A stretch of 64,000 nucleotides of DNA from Bradyrhizobium sp. sBnM-33 (GCF_032917945.1 NZ_CP136624.1:3100001-3164000), one strand, 5' to 3'; positions 53,171 to 61,614 are shown, counted from the stretch's first letter. Notes: generated from the letters alone by a model not told the origin. A program made the numbers and translations.

Positions 53171-54817
53171 TCAGGTGCCGCCCATTCGGCCGCGAATCTC
53201 CTCGATACCACCGGTGAAATAAAACGCGTCGGCGGGGAGATCGTCGTGACGGCCATCGAGGATCTCCCGGGAGCTACGAAGGGCCTCGGTGCGGCTGACA
53301 TAGGAGCCCGGCCGTTTCGTGAACGGCTCCGCCACGAAAAACGGCTGTGAGAAGAACGCCTGTAGTTTTCGCGCCCGTTGCAGCGCGACGGTTTCCGCTC
53401 CCGCTTGCGGAGTATCTTCCGCGGCGCCCAACAGGGCGATCGCTTCGCGCGCTCGCCGGGCTATATCCAGCTCCTCAGCACCGATCAGGTTGTCGTCCAC
53501 CAGCCTTGATCTTGTCGTCAACAGGTCGACCCCCGGGTAGTTCTTCTGGAGGATCATGTTGCGCGTGAGATGGATGACGGTATCAATCGATGCGAGCTTG
53601 GCCAGCTTCTCTGTCGTCCATGGCTGATGTTCGCCGCCGAGAAAGAACGTCTGCACGGAGCCCACGGTGCCTTCGCTGTACCCTTCCGCCTTCAACGCAT
53701 CAGCGATTGAACGTTTCTCGTCAAGCGAAGGCGGCCAGATATCGGATGGCGGCGGATAGAGCACGAACAGGGTAACGGGATGAACGCCCTTGCTGATGCG
53801 GCGCACGATTTCCTCCATATTGACGGTGATCCCGGTGCCGTATTCACCCGCGATAGCGACGCTGCCGCCGCCGCGGATCGGGCACATCACGTCGATGACC
53901 TTGATGCCGGTCTCGACGACTTCATTGGATTGCCGGCCGTCGGTGGTCGCTGCCGCAAGCAGAGGCAGCAGTCGTTCGAGCTGCATGTGATTGATCGGCG
54001 CCGTCGCCCGTCGGCGCGCGTTGAGTACGGTGGCGCCGCGCGGCAGCGCGGTCACCGGCGCCGTCGCGATGCCGCGGACAAGGCCGCCGCCTGGTCGCTG
54101 CATGACCTGAATGGTGACGCCCTGTTTGCGCGCTTCGTCGCTGACGGTGAGTTCGCTCATGAGATCTGGCGGCGACGCCGGATCGAACAGGGCTTCCACG
54201 ATGTCGCCATGGGTTTCGATCAAGCGGCCGATGCGGCTGGCGAAATCGTCCGGCAGTCCCTGGGCGTGCAGCGTATCAGTGACCATGGTCAGCATCCTTT
54301 GCTTCAGATGGGTGCGGGCGGCGTGCAGGCGATTATTGACGGTCGCGACCGAGAGGCCGAGGAAAGTCGCGACGTCCTGATGCGAACATTCGTGGACGAA
54401 GAACAGTGTTGCTGGTTCGCGCAGCGCACCGGGGAGTTCTGAGATCGCGGCGAGAGCAGCCGCAGCCTGGCGGCGCTGCTCGACGATGTGTTCCGCCGTC
54501 GGATCGTCGCTTGGAATTTCTTCCGCTTCGGCCATAGGCACGGCATGCAACTGCTTGCGGCGCAACACCCGGAACGCATGATGGCGGACGATGCCGCGGA
54601 GCCAGCCGGGAAATGCCCTGGGTTCGTCAAGCGTGGGAAGCGCCGACCAAGCGGCTACGAAGGCCTCCTGAACGATATCTTCAGCCTGCTGGAAATCGCG
54701 CACCTGGGCCAGCGCCGAGCCGAAGGCGAAATGCTGGAAGCGTCGCGTCAGGTCGACGAAGGCGCTGACGTCGCCTTCGCGTGCCTTTCGAACCAGTTGC
54801 TCGTGATCCATCGCCAT
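53171..54817 (-). CDS. ECF-type sigma factor fused to a degenerate F1-ATPase beta-like domain
   Basis: A single intact frame of 548 residues. Residues 7-88 are sigma-70 region 2 (D-F-Q-Q-A-E-D-I-V-Q-E-A-F at 41-53). Residues 118-175 are region 4 with an HTH (S-H-Q-D-V-A-T-F-L-G-L-S-V-A-T-V-N-N-R-L). Residues 196-275 resemble the AtpD beta-barrel (G-R-L-I-E-T-H-G-D-I-V-E-A-L-F-D; G-L-V-R-G). V-V-E-T-G-I-K-V-I-D-V is the AtpD pre-P-loop strand; the P-loop reads G324-E-Y-G-T-G-I330-T, with Ile in place of the ATP-binding Lys. The stretch that would hold the catalytic Glu and Walker B is about half the normal length. From Y427-P-G-V-D it again follows AtpD closely (R-A-R-K-L-Q-A-F-F-S-Q-P-F-F-V-A-E, 481-497; D-D-L-P-A-D-A-F-Y near 525). 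ATP hydrolysis is therefore unlikely. It lies 87 bp behind a HAD gene on the same strand. Confidence 0.9.
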   Translation of the reverse strand: MAMDHEQLVRKAREGDVSAFVDLTRRFQHFAFGSALAQVRDFQQAEDIVQEAFVAAWSALPTLDEPRAFPGWLRGIVRHHAFRVLRRKQLHAVPMAEAEEIPSDDPTAEHIVEQRRQAAAALAAISELPGALREPATLFFVHECSHQDVATFLGLSVATVNNRLHAARTHLKQRMLTMVTDTLHAQGLPDDFASRIGRLIETHGDIVEALFDPASPPDLMSELTVSDEARKQGVTIQVMQRPGGGLVRGIATAPVTALPRGATVLNARRRATAPINHMQLERLLPLLAAATTDGRQSNEVVETGIKVIDVMCPIRGGGSVAIAGEYGTGITVNMEEIVRRISKGVHPVTLFVLYPPPSDIWPPSLDEKRSIADALKAEGYSEGTVGSVQTFFLGGEHQPWTTEKLAKLASIDTVIHLTRNMILQKNYPGVDLLTTRSRLVDDNLIGAEELDIARRAREAIALLGAAEDTPQAGAETVALQRARKLQAFFSQPFFVAEPFTKRPGSYVSRTEALRSSREILDGRHDDLPADAFYFTGGIEEIRGRMGGT

Positions 54818-54904
54818 GCCCTCTCACCCACAAGGTGCCAGGGAGGGCAGTGTACCTTTAGAACAAATGAAAACAATTTCGAGTGGCTTGCGGCAGGCCA
54901 GGCT

Positions 54905-55540
54905 TCAAGAAATGCAGCTGAGGATCGCTCCGGGCGTGGCGCAAACACGGTGCGCGCCGGCCTCGATCAGCTCGGCCCGGCTACCGTAGCCGTACAACAC
55001 GCCGACGCCCTTCATGCGGTTGCTCTTTGCGCCGACCATGTCGTGGCTGCGATCACCGATCATCAGCGCCTTGGTCGGATCGACCGATACTTCCTTCAGG
55101 GCGTATTCCAGCAGATGCGACTTGTCCACACGGGTGCCGTCGAGCTCGGCGCCGAACACGCGCTCGAAGTGCTTCCGCAAGCCGAAATGGTCAATGATGC
55201 GTTCGGCGAACACGTGCGCCTTGCTGGTAGCGACGAACAGCCGGTGGCCGGAGGCGCGGAGCGCCGTCAGCACCTCGTCGATGCCGTCGTATACGCCGTT
55301 TTCGTAGAGGCCGATGTCGGAAAATCGCTCTCGGTAGAGCGTCACCGCGCGGTCCGCGGAGTGATCGCCGAGCAACTTCACAAAGCTTGAGCGCAGCGGC
55401 GGGCCGATGCACCAGGTCAGTTCGTCCTCGGTCGGAATCGTATGATGATCGAGCCGTTGCAGCGCGTATTGGATTGACCGGGTGATGCCGGGTTTGGGAT
55501 CGGTCAGCGTTCCGTCGAGGTCGAAATAGATCGCGTCCAT
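54905..55540 (-). CDS. HAD-superfamily phosphatase (Gph-like)
   Basis: A 211-residue haloacid-dehalogenase-like hydrolase with motif I F-D-L-D-G-T-L-T-D (nucleophile Asp), a helical cap, motif II V-A-T-S-K, and motif IV I-G-D-R-S-H-D-M. The cap resembles phosphoglycolate phosphatase and 5'-nucleotidase relatives; the natural substrate is unknown. The ATG at 55540 begins the motif region. It follows the TIGR02301 gene by 5 bp and precedes the sigma fusion by 87 bp. Confidence 0.9.
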   Translation of the reverse strand: MDAIYFDLDGTLTDPKPGITRSIQYALQRLDHHTIPTEDELTWCIGPPLRSSFVKLLGDHSADRAVTLYRERFSDIGLYENGVYDGIDEVLTALRASGHRLFVATSKAHVFAERIIDHFGLRKHFERVFGAELDGTRVDKSHLLEYALKEVSVDPTKALMIGDRSHDMVGAKSNRMKGVGVLYGYGSRAELIEAGAHRVCATPGAILSCIS

Positions 55541-55545
55541 GGGCT

Positions 55546-55923
55546 TCAGTTCGCGTAGCGCGCGGTGAGGTCGCGCGAGATTTTTGAGCCTTCCTCGATA
55601 TATCTGCGGATCGCGACCGAAGCCGCGGGTGTGCAGGTCCGGTAGGTCTGCTGAAAGCCGTTGTAGCCACGGTTGAAGCCGGCGATCATGCGGGCGCGGC
55701 GGTCGCCGGAAGGGGTTTCGGCATCGATCAGCGCCTGCATTTCGTTGCGCCACTTCGCCCCCTCATTGGCGCCGCAAATGCCCCGGAGGTAGTGCAGCGT
55801 GCCTAGAATCTCAGCCAGCCGCTGCAGGTCGCCGTCAAACGGCGCAGCCGCGTCCTGGGCGCGTGCGGGGGCCAGGTGGCATGCCGAAATGAGAATGAGG
55901 GCGGCGAGGGCGTGTTTGAGCAT
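55546..55923 (-). CDS. TIGR02301-family secreted protein
   Basis: A 125-residue exported protein: signal peptide (A-L-A-A-L-I-L-I-S-A-C-H-L-A-P-A-R-A), then an all-helical domain with L-A-E-I-L-G-T-L-H-Y-L-R-G-I-C-G and F-N-R-G-Y-N-G-F-Q-Q-T-Y-R-T-C-T-P-A-A, the TIGR02301 hallmarks. Two cysteines could form a disulfide. The function is unknown; the family is restricted to alphaproteobacteria. It is arranged tightly with the HAD phosphatase. Confidence 0.88.
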   Translation of the reverse strand: MLKHALAALILISACHLAPARAQDAAAPFDGDLQRLAEILGTLHYLRGICGANEGAKWRNEMQALIDAETPSGDRRARMIAGFNRGYNGFQQTYRTCTPAASVAIRRYIEEGSKISRDLTARYAN

Positions 55924-55986
55924 TTGAGGGCCGATATGCCCCCTCAATACGCCGGAGGCAAGACGTGAGGTGCCGGTAGGGACCCC

Positions 55987-56403
55987 CTAGACCAGCTTCC
56001 GGGCGGCCTCGATGACCTCCAGCAGGCCGCCGGTGACCTTTAGGTTGCCGAGCCCATCCGGCGCCAGCCATTTGAAATCGTCGTGCTCGTCGTTCAGGAC
56101 CGGCTCCCGGGCCGCCCAGCGCGCCGCGAACGACATAATCACGTAGTGCCCGCCGCCGCCGGCCCCGGGCAGCACCTCGCGCCAGCCGGCCAGGCCCAAA
56201 ATATCGATTCGCAAACCGGTTTCCTCGTCCACCTCGCGGTGGAGCGCGGCATGCAGGGATTCGCCGAATTCGACCCGGCCGCCGGGGAGCGAGTAGAAGC
56301 CCTTTCCCGGCGAGCGGGCGCGGCGGACCAGCAGCACCTTACCGTCGCGGAAGATCGCGCCGCTGACGGCGAGCTGGGGGCGGATCGGCTGGATAGGGGC
56401 CAA
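55987..56403 (-). CDS. Nudix hydrolase
   Basis: A 138-residue Nudix enzyme. The catalytic box G-R-V-E-F-G-E-S-L-H-A-A-L-H-R-E-V-D-E-E-T-G-L is complete (G-x5-E-x7-R-E-U-x-E-E-x-G-U). The residues preceding it (G-K-G-F-Y-S-L-P-G) are those of the MutT/ADPRase-like group. It is likely to clean up a nucleoside diphosphate derivative; the substrate cannot be named. Upstream gene of the short cluster that includes TIGR02301 and the HAD phosphatase. Confidence 0.9.
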   Translation of the reverse strand: MAPIQPIRPQLAVSGAIFRDGKVLLVRRARSPGKGFYSLPGGRVEFGESLHAALHREVDEETGLRIDILGLAGWREVLPGAGGGGHYVIMSFAARWAAREPVLNDEHDDFKWLAPDGLGNLKVTGGLLEVIEAARKLV

Positions 56404-56499
56404 GGGTGAATCCGGTAAGCGGGGAACTCGCCGGGACCATCATGCCCGATCGGTCCGCGCAGGTCTAATGCAGCCCCGCTCAAGCGAAGCGTGAGGCGG

Positions 56500-57012
56500 C
56501 TAGTTCGACATCACGGCCTCGAAGTCCGCCTCGGCATGGCCGTTGATGACGCCACCAGCCATCGCAACCAGCGGCTTGACCCAGGCGGTGGCCTGTTCGG
56601 CCAGCGTGGCGCGGGTTTTGTCCTGCTGGGCTTCGCGCATCGCCTTGCCTACCGCGGTCAGGATCGAGGTCATGGTCGCCGTGAGCTTGTCGAAATCGGC
56701 ACGGACCTTGGGATCGGCGCCTTCATAAGCCTCGATCGCGAGGTCGCGCGCCTTGAAGTTTGAGGCCCAGAAGTGCTCGGCGTAGGACAATGGGGTCCAG
56801 GTGAGAAAATCCTCGGCGCATTCCGGCATGTCCGGAACCATTTCGAGCAGCATGATGGCTTCGTTGAAATGATTCAGATAGTCGGTGGCGAGCCCGGTGC
56901 GGGGATTGATGTTGGCGGCGCGCAACTGCTCCGCGCGGGCCTCGTCTATACGGCCCGTCGGTGGCGGCATCATGGGATCGGATCGCACTTCTGTGGCGGC
57001 CGTGGAGGTCAT
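56500..57012 (-). CDS. Helical protein of unknown function
   Basis: A 170-residue mostly helical protein without a signal peptide. It includes D-Y-L-N-H-F-N-E-A-I-M-L-L-E-M and F-L-T-W-T-P-L-S-Y-A-E-H-F-W-A-S-N-F, conserved-looking aromatic stretches that I associate with uncharacterised rhizobial proteins. No catalytic motif is visible. The ATG at 57012 is used; a second ATG six codons upstream is possible. It is divergent from the YedK gene. Confidence 0.72.
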   Translation of the reverse strand: MTSTAATEVRSDPMMPPPTGRIDEARAEQLRAANINPRTGLATDYLNHFNEAIMLLEMVPDMPECAEDFLTWTPLSYAEHFWASNFKARDLAIEAYEGADPKVRADFDKLTATMTSILTAVGKAMREAQQDKTRATLAEQATAWVKPLVAMAGGVINGHAEADFEAVMSN

Positions 57013-57074
57013 CCATCCCACTGTTAACATCTGGGGTTAACACCTATTAAACAGAAGCTTATGTTGGTTAGATA

Positions 57075-57839
57075 ATGTGCGGACGCTTCGTCATCACCTC
57101 GCCGCCGGAGGCGCTTCGGCAAATCTTCGGCTATATCGAGCAGCCCAATTTCCCGCCGCGGTATAATATCGCGCCGACTCAACCGATTCCGGTGGTGATT
57201 CTGGAAAACGGCGGCCGCCACTTTCGGCTGATGCGCTGGGGCCTGGTGCCGGCTTGGGTGAAAGATCCCCGTAAATTTACGCTCCTGATCAACGCGCGCT
57301 CCGAGACGGTTCTCGACAAGCCCGCATTCAAAAACGCCATCAAGCGGCGGCGCTGCCTGATCCCGGCAGACGGCTATTACGAATGGCAGGACGCTGGCGG
57401 CCGCAAGCGGCCGTTCTTCATCCATCGCCGCGACGGCCGTCCCGTCGGCTTTGCCGCACTCGCGGAGACCTGGATGGGGCCGAACGGCGAGGAGACTGAC
57501 GGCGTCGCCATCGTCACCGCGCCCGCGAGCCGCGATCTCGCCACGCTGCATCACCGCGTGCCCGTGACGATCGCGCCTGACGAATTCGAGCGCTGGCTCG
57601 ACGGCCGCATCCACGACGCCGAGGACGTCATGCCGCTGCTGCGCGGGCCTGTTGAAGGCGAATTCGCCTGGCACGAGATTTCCAGCCGCGTCAACCGCGT
57701 GGTCAATGACGATGCGCAATTGCTGCTGCCGATTACGGAGGAGGAGCGTGCGGCGGAGGAGCCGAAGCCTGCGAAGCGAGCTGCGCCGCGTAAGGTGGCG
57801 GCGGTGCCGGAGGATGACGGGCAGGGCTCGCTGTTTTGA
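57075..57839 (+). CDS. YedK/HMCES SRAP-domain abasic-site protein
   Basis: A 254-residue SRAP protein. The second residue Cys (M-C-G-R-F) becomes the N-terminal nucleophile that cross-links to abasic sites in single-stranded DNA after Met removal. N-I-A-P-T-Q, L-I-N-A-R-S-E-T and R-C-L-I-P-A-D-G-Y-Y-E-W with active-site Glu are present, as is L-H-H-R-V-P. The last 30 residues are a basic tail ending D-D-G-Q-G-S-L-F, resembling a clamp-binding peptide. It protects replication forks from abasic sites. No LexA box was found before it. Confidence 0.95.
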   Translation: MCGRFVITSPPEALRQIFGYIEQPNFPPRYNIAPTQPIPVVILENGGRHFRLMRWGLVPAWVKDPRKFTLLINARSETVLDKPAFKNAIKRRRCLIPADGYYEWQDAGGRKRPFFIHRRDGRPVGFAALAETWMGPNGEETDGVAIVTAPASRDLATLHHRVPVTIAPDEFERWLDGRIHDAEDVMPLLRGPVEGEFAWHEISSRVNRVVNDDAQLLLPITEEERAAEEPKPAKRAAPRKVAAVPEDDGQGSLF

Positions 57840-57883
57840 AGTGGGACTCAACCTGAGTCGTTTCCTCGCAATTCCCTGTCAGA

Positions 57884-57980
57884 CCTCATCCTGAGGAGCG
57901 CGTCTTCGCGCGTCTCGAAGGATGAGTGGCACCAGCGGGGCCGCATGGTTCGAGACGCGCTACGCGCTCCTCACCATGAG
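57884..57980. repeat. Intergenic repeat, CATCCTGAGGAGCGC family
   Basis: CCTCATCCTGAGGAGCGCGT at the left and CTCCTCACCATGAGGG at the right with the CGTCTTCGCGCGTCTCGA hairpin inside; the best-preserved copy in the window. Confidence 0.85.
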
Positions 57981-57996
57981 GGTTATACGGTCGTGC

Positions 57997-58026
57997 GGTG
58001 GGCACGCTGCGCTTTGCCCACCCTAC
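57997..58026. repeat. GGTGGGC-family half element
   Basis: GGTGGGCACGCTGCGCTTTG followed by CCCACCCTAC, a single-hairpin member of the family at 6211 and 48903. It abuts the previous repeat. Confidence 0.7.
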
Positions 58027-58038
58027 GGTCTACGGTCC

Positions 58039-58620
58039 TCACTTAAAAATATTCAGCGCTGCGTATTGCAGCAGCATGATCGTCTTGGCGTCGACGATGC
58101 GGCCGTCCGATATCATCGCGAGCGCCTGGTCGATCGGCAATTCCAGCACCTCGATGTCCTCGCCTTCGTCGGCCAGTCCACCGCCGTCACCGACCCGCAT
58201 CGCAGCTTCGTATTCGGCGACGAAGAAGTGCAGCTTCTCCGTAATCGAACCGGGACTCATGAAGGCCTCGAACACCTTGCGCACATCGTGCAATCGATAG
58301 CCGATTTCCTCCTCCGCCTCCGTGCGAATCCGATTCTCGGGAGTCTCGTCATCGAGCATGCCGGCGGCGGCCTCGATCATGAGATCGTCGTGACCGGCAC
58401 GATAGGGCGGCAGGCGGAACTGGCGCGTCAGCACGACGGTGCGGCTTGCGACATTGTACGCCAGCAGCGCTGCGGCATGACCGCGGTCGAAAACCTCCCG
58501 CTTCATCGTCTGCCATTCGCCGCTGCCGCGGCGATAGTCGAACTCGACTTCCTCCAACCGATAGTGCCGGTCGGAGAGCACGCTGACGTTCTTGACGCGG
58601 ACACGATCTGCGAGGCTCAT
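58039..58620 (-). CDS. Nudix hydrolase, ADP-ribose pyrophosphatase-like
   Basis: A 193-residue Nudix protein of the ADPRase/GDP-mannose (NudK) branch. It has T-R-Q-F-R-L-P-P and E-A-A-A-G-M-L-D-D-E-T-P-E-N-R-I-R-T-E-A-E-E-E-I-G-Y, the G-x5-E-x7-R-x-E-x-x-E-E-x-G box with Thr replacing the usual Arg-Glu run spacing only slightly. F-M-S-P-G-S-I-T-E is the ADPRase loop. It starts 14 bp after the GNAT gene, closing the tsaC operon. Confidence 0.88.
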   Translation of the reverse strand: MSLADRVRVKNVSVLSDRHYRLEEVEFDYRRGSGEWQTMKREVFDRGHAAALLAYNVASRTVVLTRQFRLPPYRAGHDDLMIEAAAGMLDDETPENRIRTEAEEEIGYRLHDVRKVFEAFMSPGSITEKLHFFVAEYEAAMRVGDGGGLADEGEDIEVLELPIDQALAMISDGRIVDAKTIMLLQYAALNIFK

Positions 58621-58634
58621 GGCAATCCCTCAGC

Positions 58635-59096
58635 TCACCGCGGCGGCTCGCGGCCGTCGAGCCATTTCGCGAAGAACAGGATCTGCTGCTCGCCGAATCC
58701 GATCGACTGATAGAACGCGGCGACATCAGAGTTTTCCGGCCGCACCAGCAATTGCAGTTTCGGTATGCCCGCCGCGCGCAGCCAGTCCTCGGCCGCGTTC
58801 ATGATGGCGCGGCCATAGCCTTGCGCGCGGCGATCGGGATCGGTGGCGACGTAATAGACCCAGCCGCGATGGCCGTCATGGCCGACCATGGCGGTCGCGA
58901 CGATCGCGCCACCCTCGCGGCCGATCAGCACGGTCGAGTTCGGCCCGCGGCGGGCGAGGGCAATGTCGCTGGCGGGATCGTTCCACGGCCGCGTCAGGCC
59001 GCAGGCCTGCCACAGCGCGATCCCGGCCGCGACGTCGGCATCCACGATGTCGGTGATGGAGAGCGCAGACACGGGCTTCGTCGCGGGTGCTGTCAC
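58635..59096 (-). CDS. GNAT N-acetyltransferase (YpeA-like)
   Basis: A 153-residue GNAT protein. The acetyl-CoA binding motif is R-R-A-Q-G-Y-G-R-A-I-M-N-A, preceded by the V-Y-Y-V-A-T-D-P strand, and F-Y-Q-S-I-G-F ends the fold. The N-terminal region (A-L-W-Q-A-C-G-L-T-R-P-W-N-D) is typical of YpeA, whose acceptor is unknown. The start overlaps the stop of the FAD oxidase gene by 4 nt. Confidence 0.9.
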   Translation of the reverse strand: MTAPATKPVSALSITDIVDADVAAGIALWQACGLTRPWNDPASDIALARRGPNSTVLIGREGGAIVATAMVGHDGHRGWVYYVATDPDRRAQGYGRAIMNAAEDWLRAAGIPKLQLLVRPENSDVAAFYQSIGFGEQQILFFAKWLDGREPPR

Positions 59097-60559
59097 AGCA
59101 CCTTGCCCGGATTCATGATGCCGAGCGGATCGAGCATCGCCTTGATGCCGCGCATCAGTTCGATCGCAACCTTGTCCTTGACGTCGGGCAGTTCGTCGCG
59201 CTTGAGCACGCCGATGCCGTGCTCGGCGGAAATCGATCCGCCCATCCGCAGCACGATCGCGAACACCACCTCGTTCACCTCATGCCAGCGCGACATGAAG
59301 TCGGCGGTATTGCCGCCGATCGGCTGGCTGACATTGTAGTGGATGTTGCCGTCGCCGAGATGGCCGAACGGCACCGGCCGCGAGCCCGGAATGAGTTTTA
59401 CAACCGCCGCATTGGCTTCCTCGATGAACGCAGGAACGGCCGCAACCGGCACCGAGATGTCGTGCTTGATCGAGCCGCCTTCCGGCTTCTGCGCCGCCGA
59501 CATCTCGTCGCGCAGTTTCCAGAACGCGGCGCGCTGGGAGAGATTTGCCGCGATCACGGCATCATCGACGATGCCTTCTTCCATTCCTTTGGCGAGGATC
59601 GCTTCCAGCGCGTCACGCGCGTCGTCGCGCGAGGACGACAATTCCATCAGCACGTACCAGGGGTGCTTGGTCGAGAGCGGATCGCGGATGTCGATGCCGT
59701 GACGCAGGCTGAAATCGACGGCGATGTCGGCCAGCAATTCGAAGCTGGTCAGGCTGCCGGCGGCCTCATTCTGCGCAATCGACAACAGTTTCAGCGCCTG
59801 CGCCGGCGATTGGAGACCGACATAGGCGGTCTCCACTGCACGCGGCTTCGGAAACAGCTTTAGCGTCGCCGCGGTGATGATGCCAAGCGTGCCCTCGGCG
59901 CCGATGAAGAGGTTGCGCAGATCGTAGCCGGTATTGTCCTTTTTCAGTTTGGACAATCCGTTCAGGATCCGGCCATCCGCCAGCACGACCTCGAGCCCGA
60001 GCGCCATCTCGCGCGCTACGCCATACGCGAGTGCCGCCGTGCCGCCGGCATTGGTGGAGAGATTGCCGCCGATGGTGCAACTGCCCTCGGCGCCGAGCGA
60101 CAATGGGAACAGGCGATCGACTTCGGCCGCGCGAGCTTGCGCGATCTGCAGCACCACGCCGGCCTCGCACGTCATGGTGTTGGAGGCGGGATCGATCTCG
60201 CGGATTTTGTCGAGCCGCCGCATCGACACGACGACCTCGCCATGATGCGGCGTCTGCCCGCCGACCAGGCCGGTATTGCCGCCCTGCGGGACCAGCGCGA
60301 TCCTGTGTTCGCTGGCGAGCTTGCAGATCGCGGACACTTCTGCCGTCGAACCCGGCCGCAGCACCAGTGGCGAGCGGCCGTGGAACAGGTCGCGTTCCTC
60401 GGTGACGTAGGGTGCAATATCGGCGGCATCGGTCACCGCGTATTTGTCGCCGACAATAGCGCGAAATTTTGCGATCAACTCGGCGGGAAGCGGCGGCAGG
60501 GAACCTTGCACAGATCCTTGGACAGATCCTTGGACGATATTCATTTTTTTCTCTTTCAT
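59093..60559 (-). CDS. FAD-linked oxidase (D-2-hydroxyacid dehydrogenase / GlcD-like)
   Basis: A 488-residue flavoprotein of the FAD-binding type 4 and FAD-oxidase C families, which include D-lactate and D-2-hydroxyglutarate dehydrogenases. FAD-binding stretch V-P-Q-G-G-N-T-G-L-V-G-G and G-G-N-L-S-T-N-A-G-G-T are present; the C-terminal domain has F-G-H-L-G-D-G-N-I-H-Y-N, the histidine site that binds a metal or substrate carboxylate, and S-A-E-H-G-I-G. Its N-terminus carries three tandem V-Q-G-S units (12-nt repeats). The ATG at 60559 overlaps the tsaC stop by 4 nt. Confidence 0.92.
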   Translation of the reverse strand: MKEKKMNIVQGSVQGSVQGSLPPLPAELIAKFRAIVGDKYAVTDAADIAPYVTEERDLFHGRSPLVLRPGSTAEVSAICKLASEHRIALVPQGGNTGLVGGQTPHHGEVVVSMRRLDKIREIDPASNTMTCEAGVVLQIAQARAAEVDRLFPLSLGAEGSCTIGGNLSTNAGGTAALAYGVAREMALGLEVVLADGRILNGLSKLKKDNTGYDLRNLFIGAEGTLGIITAATLKLFPKPRAVETAYVGLQSPAQALKLLSIAQNEAAGSLTSFELLADIAVDFSLRHGIDIRDPLSTKHPWYVLMELSSSRDDARDALEAILAKGMEEGIVDDAVIAANLSQRAAFWKLRDEMSAAQKPEGGSIKHDISVPVAAVPAFIEEANAAVVKLIPGSRPVPFGHLGDGNIHYNVSQPIGGNTADFMSRWHEVNEVVFAIVLRMGGSISAEHGIGVLKRDELPDVKDKVAIELMRGIKAMLDPLGIMNPGKVL

Positions 60560-61545
60560 TCCCGCCCCACCGCTGCGCGGCGCAGCCGGTCGTTGATGGC
60601 TTCGCCCAATCCTTCGTCGGGAATTGCCATCACCGCGATGGTGCGCACGCCTTTGCTGTCGAGCGCGCGAAGATGTCCGAACAGGTTGGCGGCGGCCTCG
60701 TCGAGATCGCCGCGCTCCGACAGATTCATCACGCTCGAGGCGGCGTCAATTCCCGAAATTGCTCCGAGGCCAAACGCGAGCAATGCTTCGCCCGGCTCGA
60801 GCGCGACGGCATTGAGCCGCACACGCGCGCGCGGCGCGTAATGCGAGGCCAGCATGCCCGGCGCCAGCGGCTGCCCGCTTTCGCTTTGGGCATCCGCCGG
60901 CTGCACCAGCGCGCGGCCAAGCACGCGCTCGATCTCGGCGCGCGGCAGGCCGCCGGGGCGCAGCAGCATCGGCGCGTCAAAGCAGCCGACGATGGTCGAT
61001 TCGACGCCGACCTCGACCGCACCGCCATCGACGATCAGGTCGATCCGCCCCGCGAGGTCGCTCTGCACATGGGCCGCGGTAGTCGGCGAGACGTGGCCCG
61101 AGATGTTCGCGGACGGCGCCACAACCGGCCCGCCGAACTCGCGCAGGATGTCGCGCGCCACCGGGTGGGCCGGAATGCGGACCGCAACCGTATCGAGGCC
61201 CGCCGTGGCGAGATCGGCGACTGCGCAACCTTCCGTCTTCGGCAGCACCAGCGTCAGCGGGCCGGGCCAGAACGCTTCGGCGAGCGCCGTCGCAGCCGCG
61301 TCAAACCGGGCGATTTGCCGCGCGGCGGCGAGATCGCCGACATGGGCGATCAGCGGGTTGAAGGCGGGCCGGCCCTTGGCCTGGTAGAGGCGGGCGATCA
61401 CGGCCGGATTGGTGGCGTCGGCGCCGAGGCCGTAGACCGTCTCGGTCGGGAACGCCACCAGTCCGCCCGCTGAAAGTGCACGCGCGGCAGCCGCCACGGC
61501 GGCCTCGCCGGCGGGCAAAATCTGGGTTTTCAGGCCAACATTCAC
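60556..61545 (-). CDS. tsaC: Threonylcarbamoyl-AMP synthase (Sua5/TsaC)
   Basis: A 329-residue enzyme that makes threonylcarbamoyl-AMP for the t6A modification at position 37 of ANN-decoding tRNAs. The YrdC domain has G-G-L-V-A-F-P-T-E-T-V-Y-G-L-G, K-G-R-P, and P-S-A-N-I-S-G. The C-terminal Sua5 domain follows, with P-G-M-L-A-S-H-Y-A-P. The GTG at 61545 is chosen, with AAGGAA upstream; an earlier ATG would read through the opposite strand of tRNA-Pro and add a meaningless tail. First gene of a four-gene operon with 4-nt overlaps. Confidence 0.92.
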   Translation of the reverse strand: MNVGLKTQILPAGEAAVAAAARALSAGGLVAFPTETVYGLGADATNPAVIARLYQAKGRPAFNPLIAHVGDLAAARQIARFDAAATALAEAFWPGPLTLVLPKTEGCAVADLATAGLDTVAVRIPAHPVARDILREFGGPVVAPSANISGHVSPTTAAHVQSDLAGRIDLIVDGGAVEVGVESTIVGCFDAPMLLRPGGLPRAEIERVLGRALVQPADAQSESGQPLAPGMLASHYAPRARVRLNAVALEPGEALLAFGLGAISGIDAASSVMNLSERGDLDEAAANLFGHLRALDSKGVRTIAVMAIPDEGLGEAINDRLRRAAVGRE

Positions 61546-61614
61546 TGTGATTAATTTCCTTAATTCGGCTGCTTGCGGTCGCCGAAACCCAAGGCTATAA
61601 GCCGCGTTCCAAGT

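Noticed and set aside
54843..54870. Possible LexA box before the sigma fusion gene
   Set aside because: The coding strand reads GTTTTCATTTGTTC, which has only one GTTC and six bases of spacing instead of GTTC-N7-GTTC.
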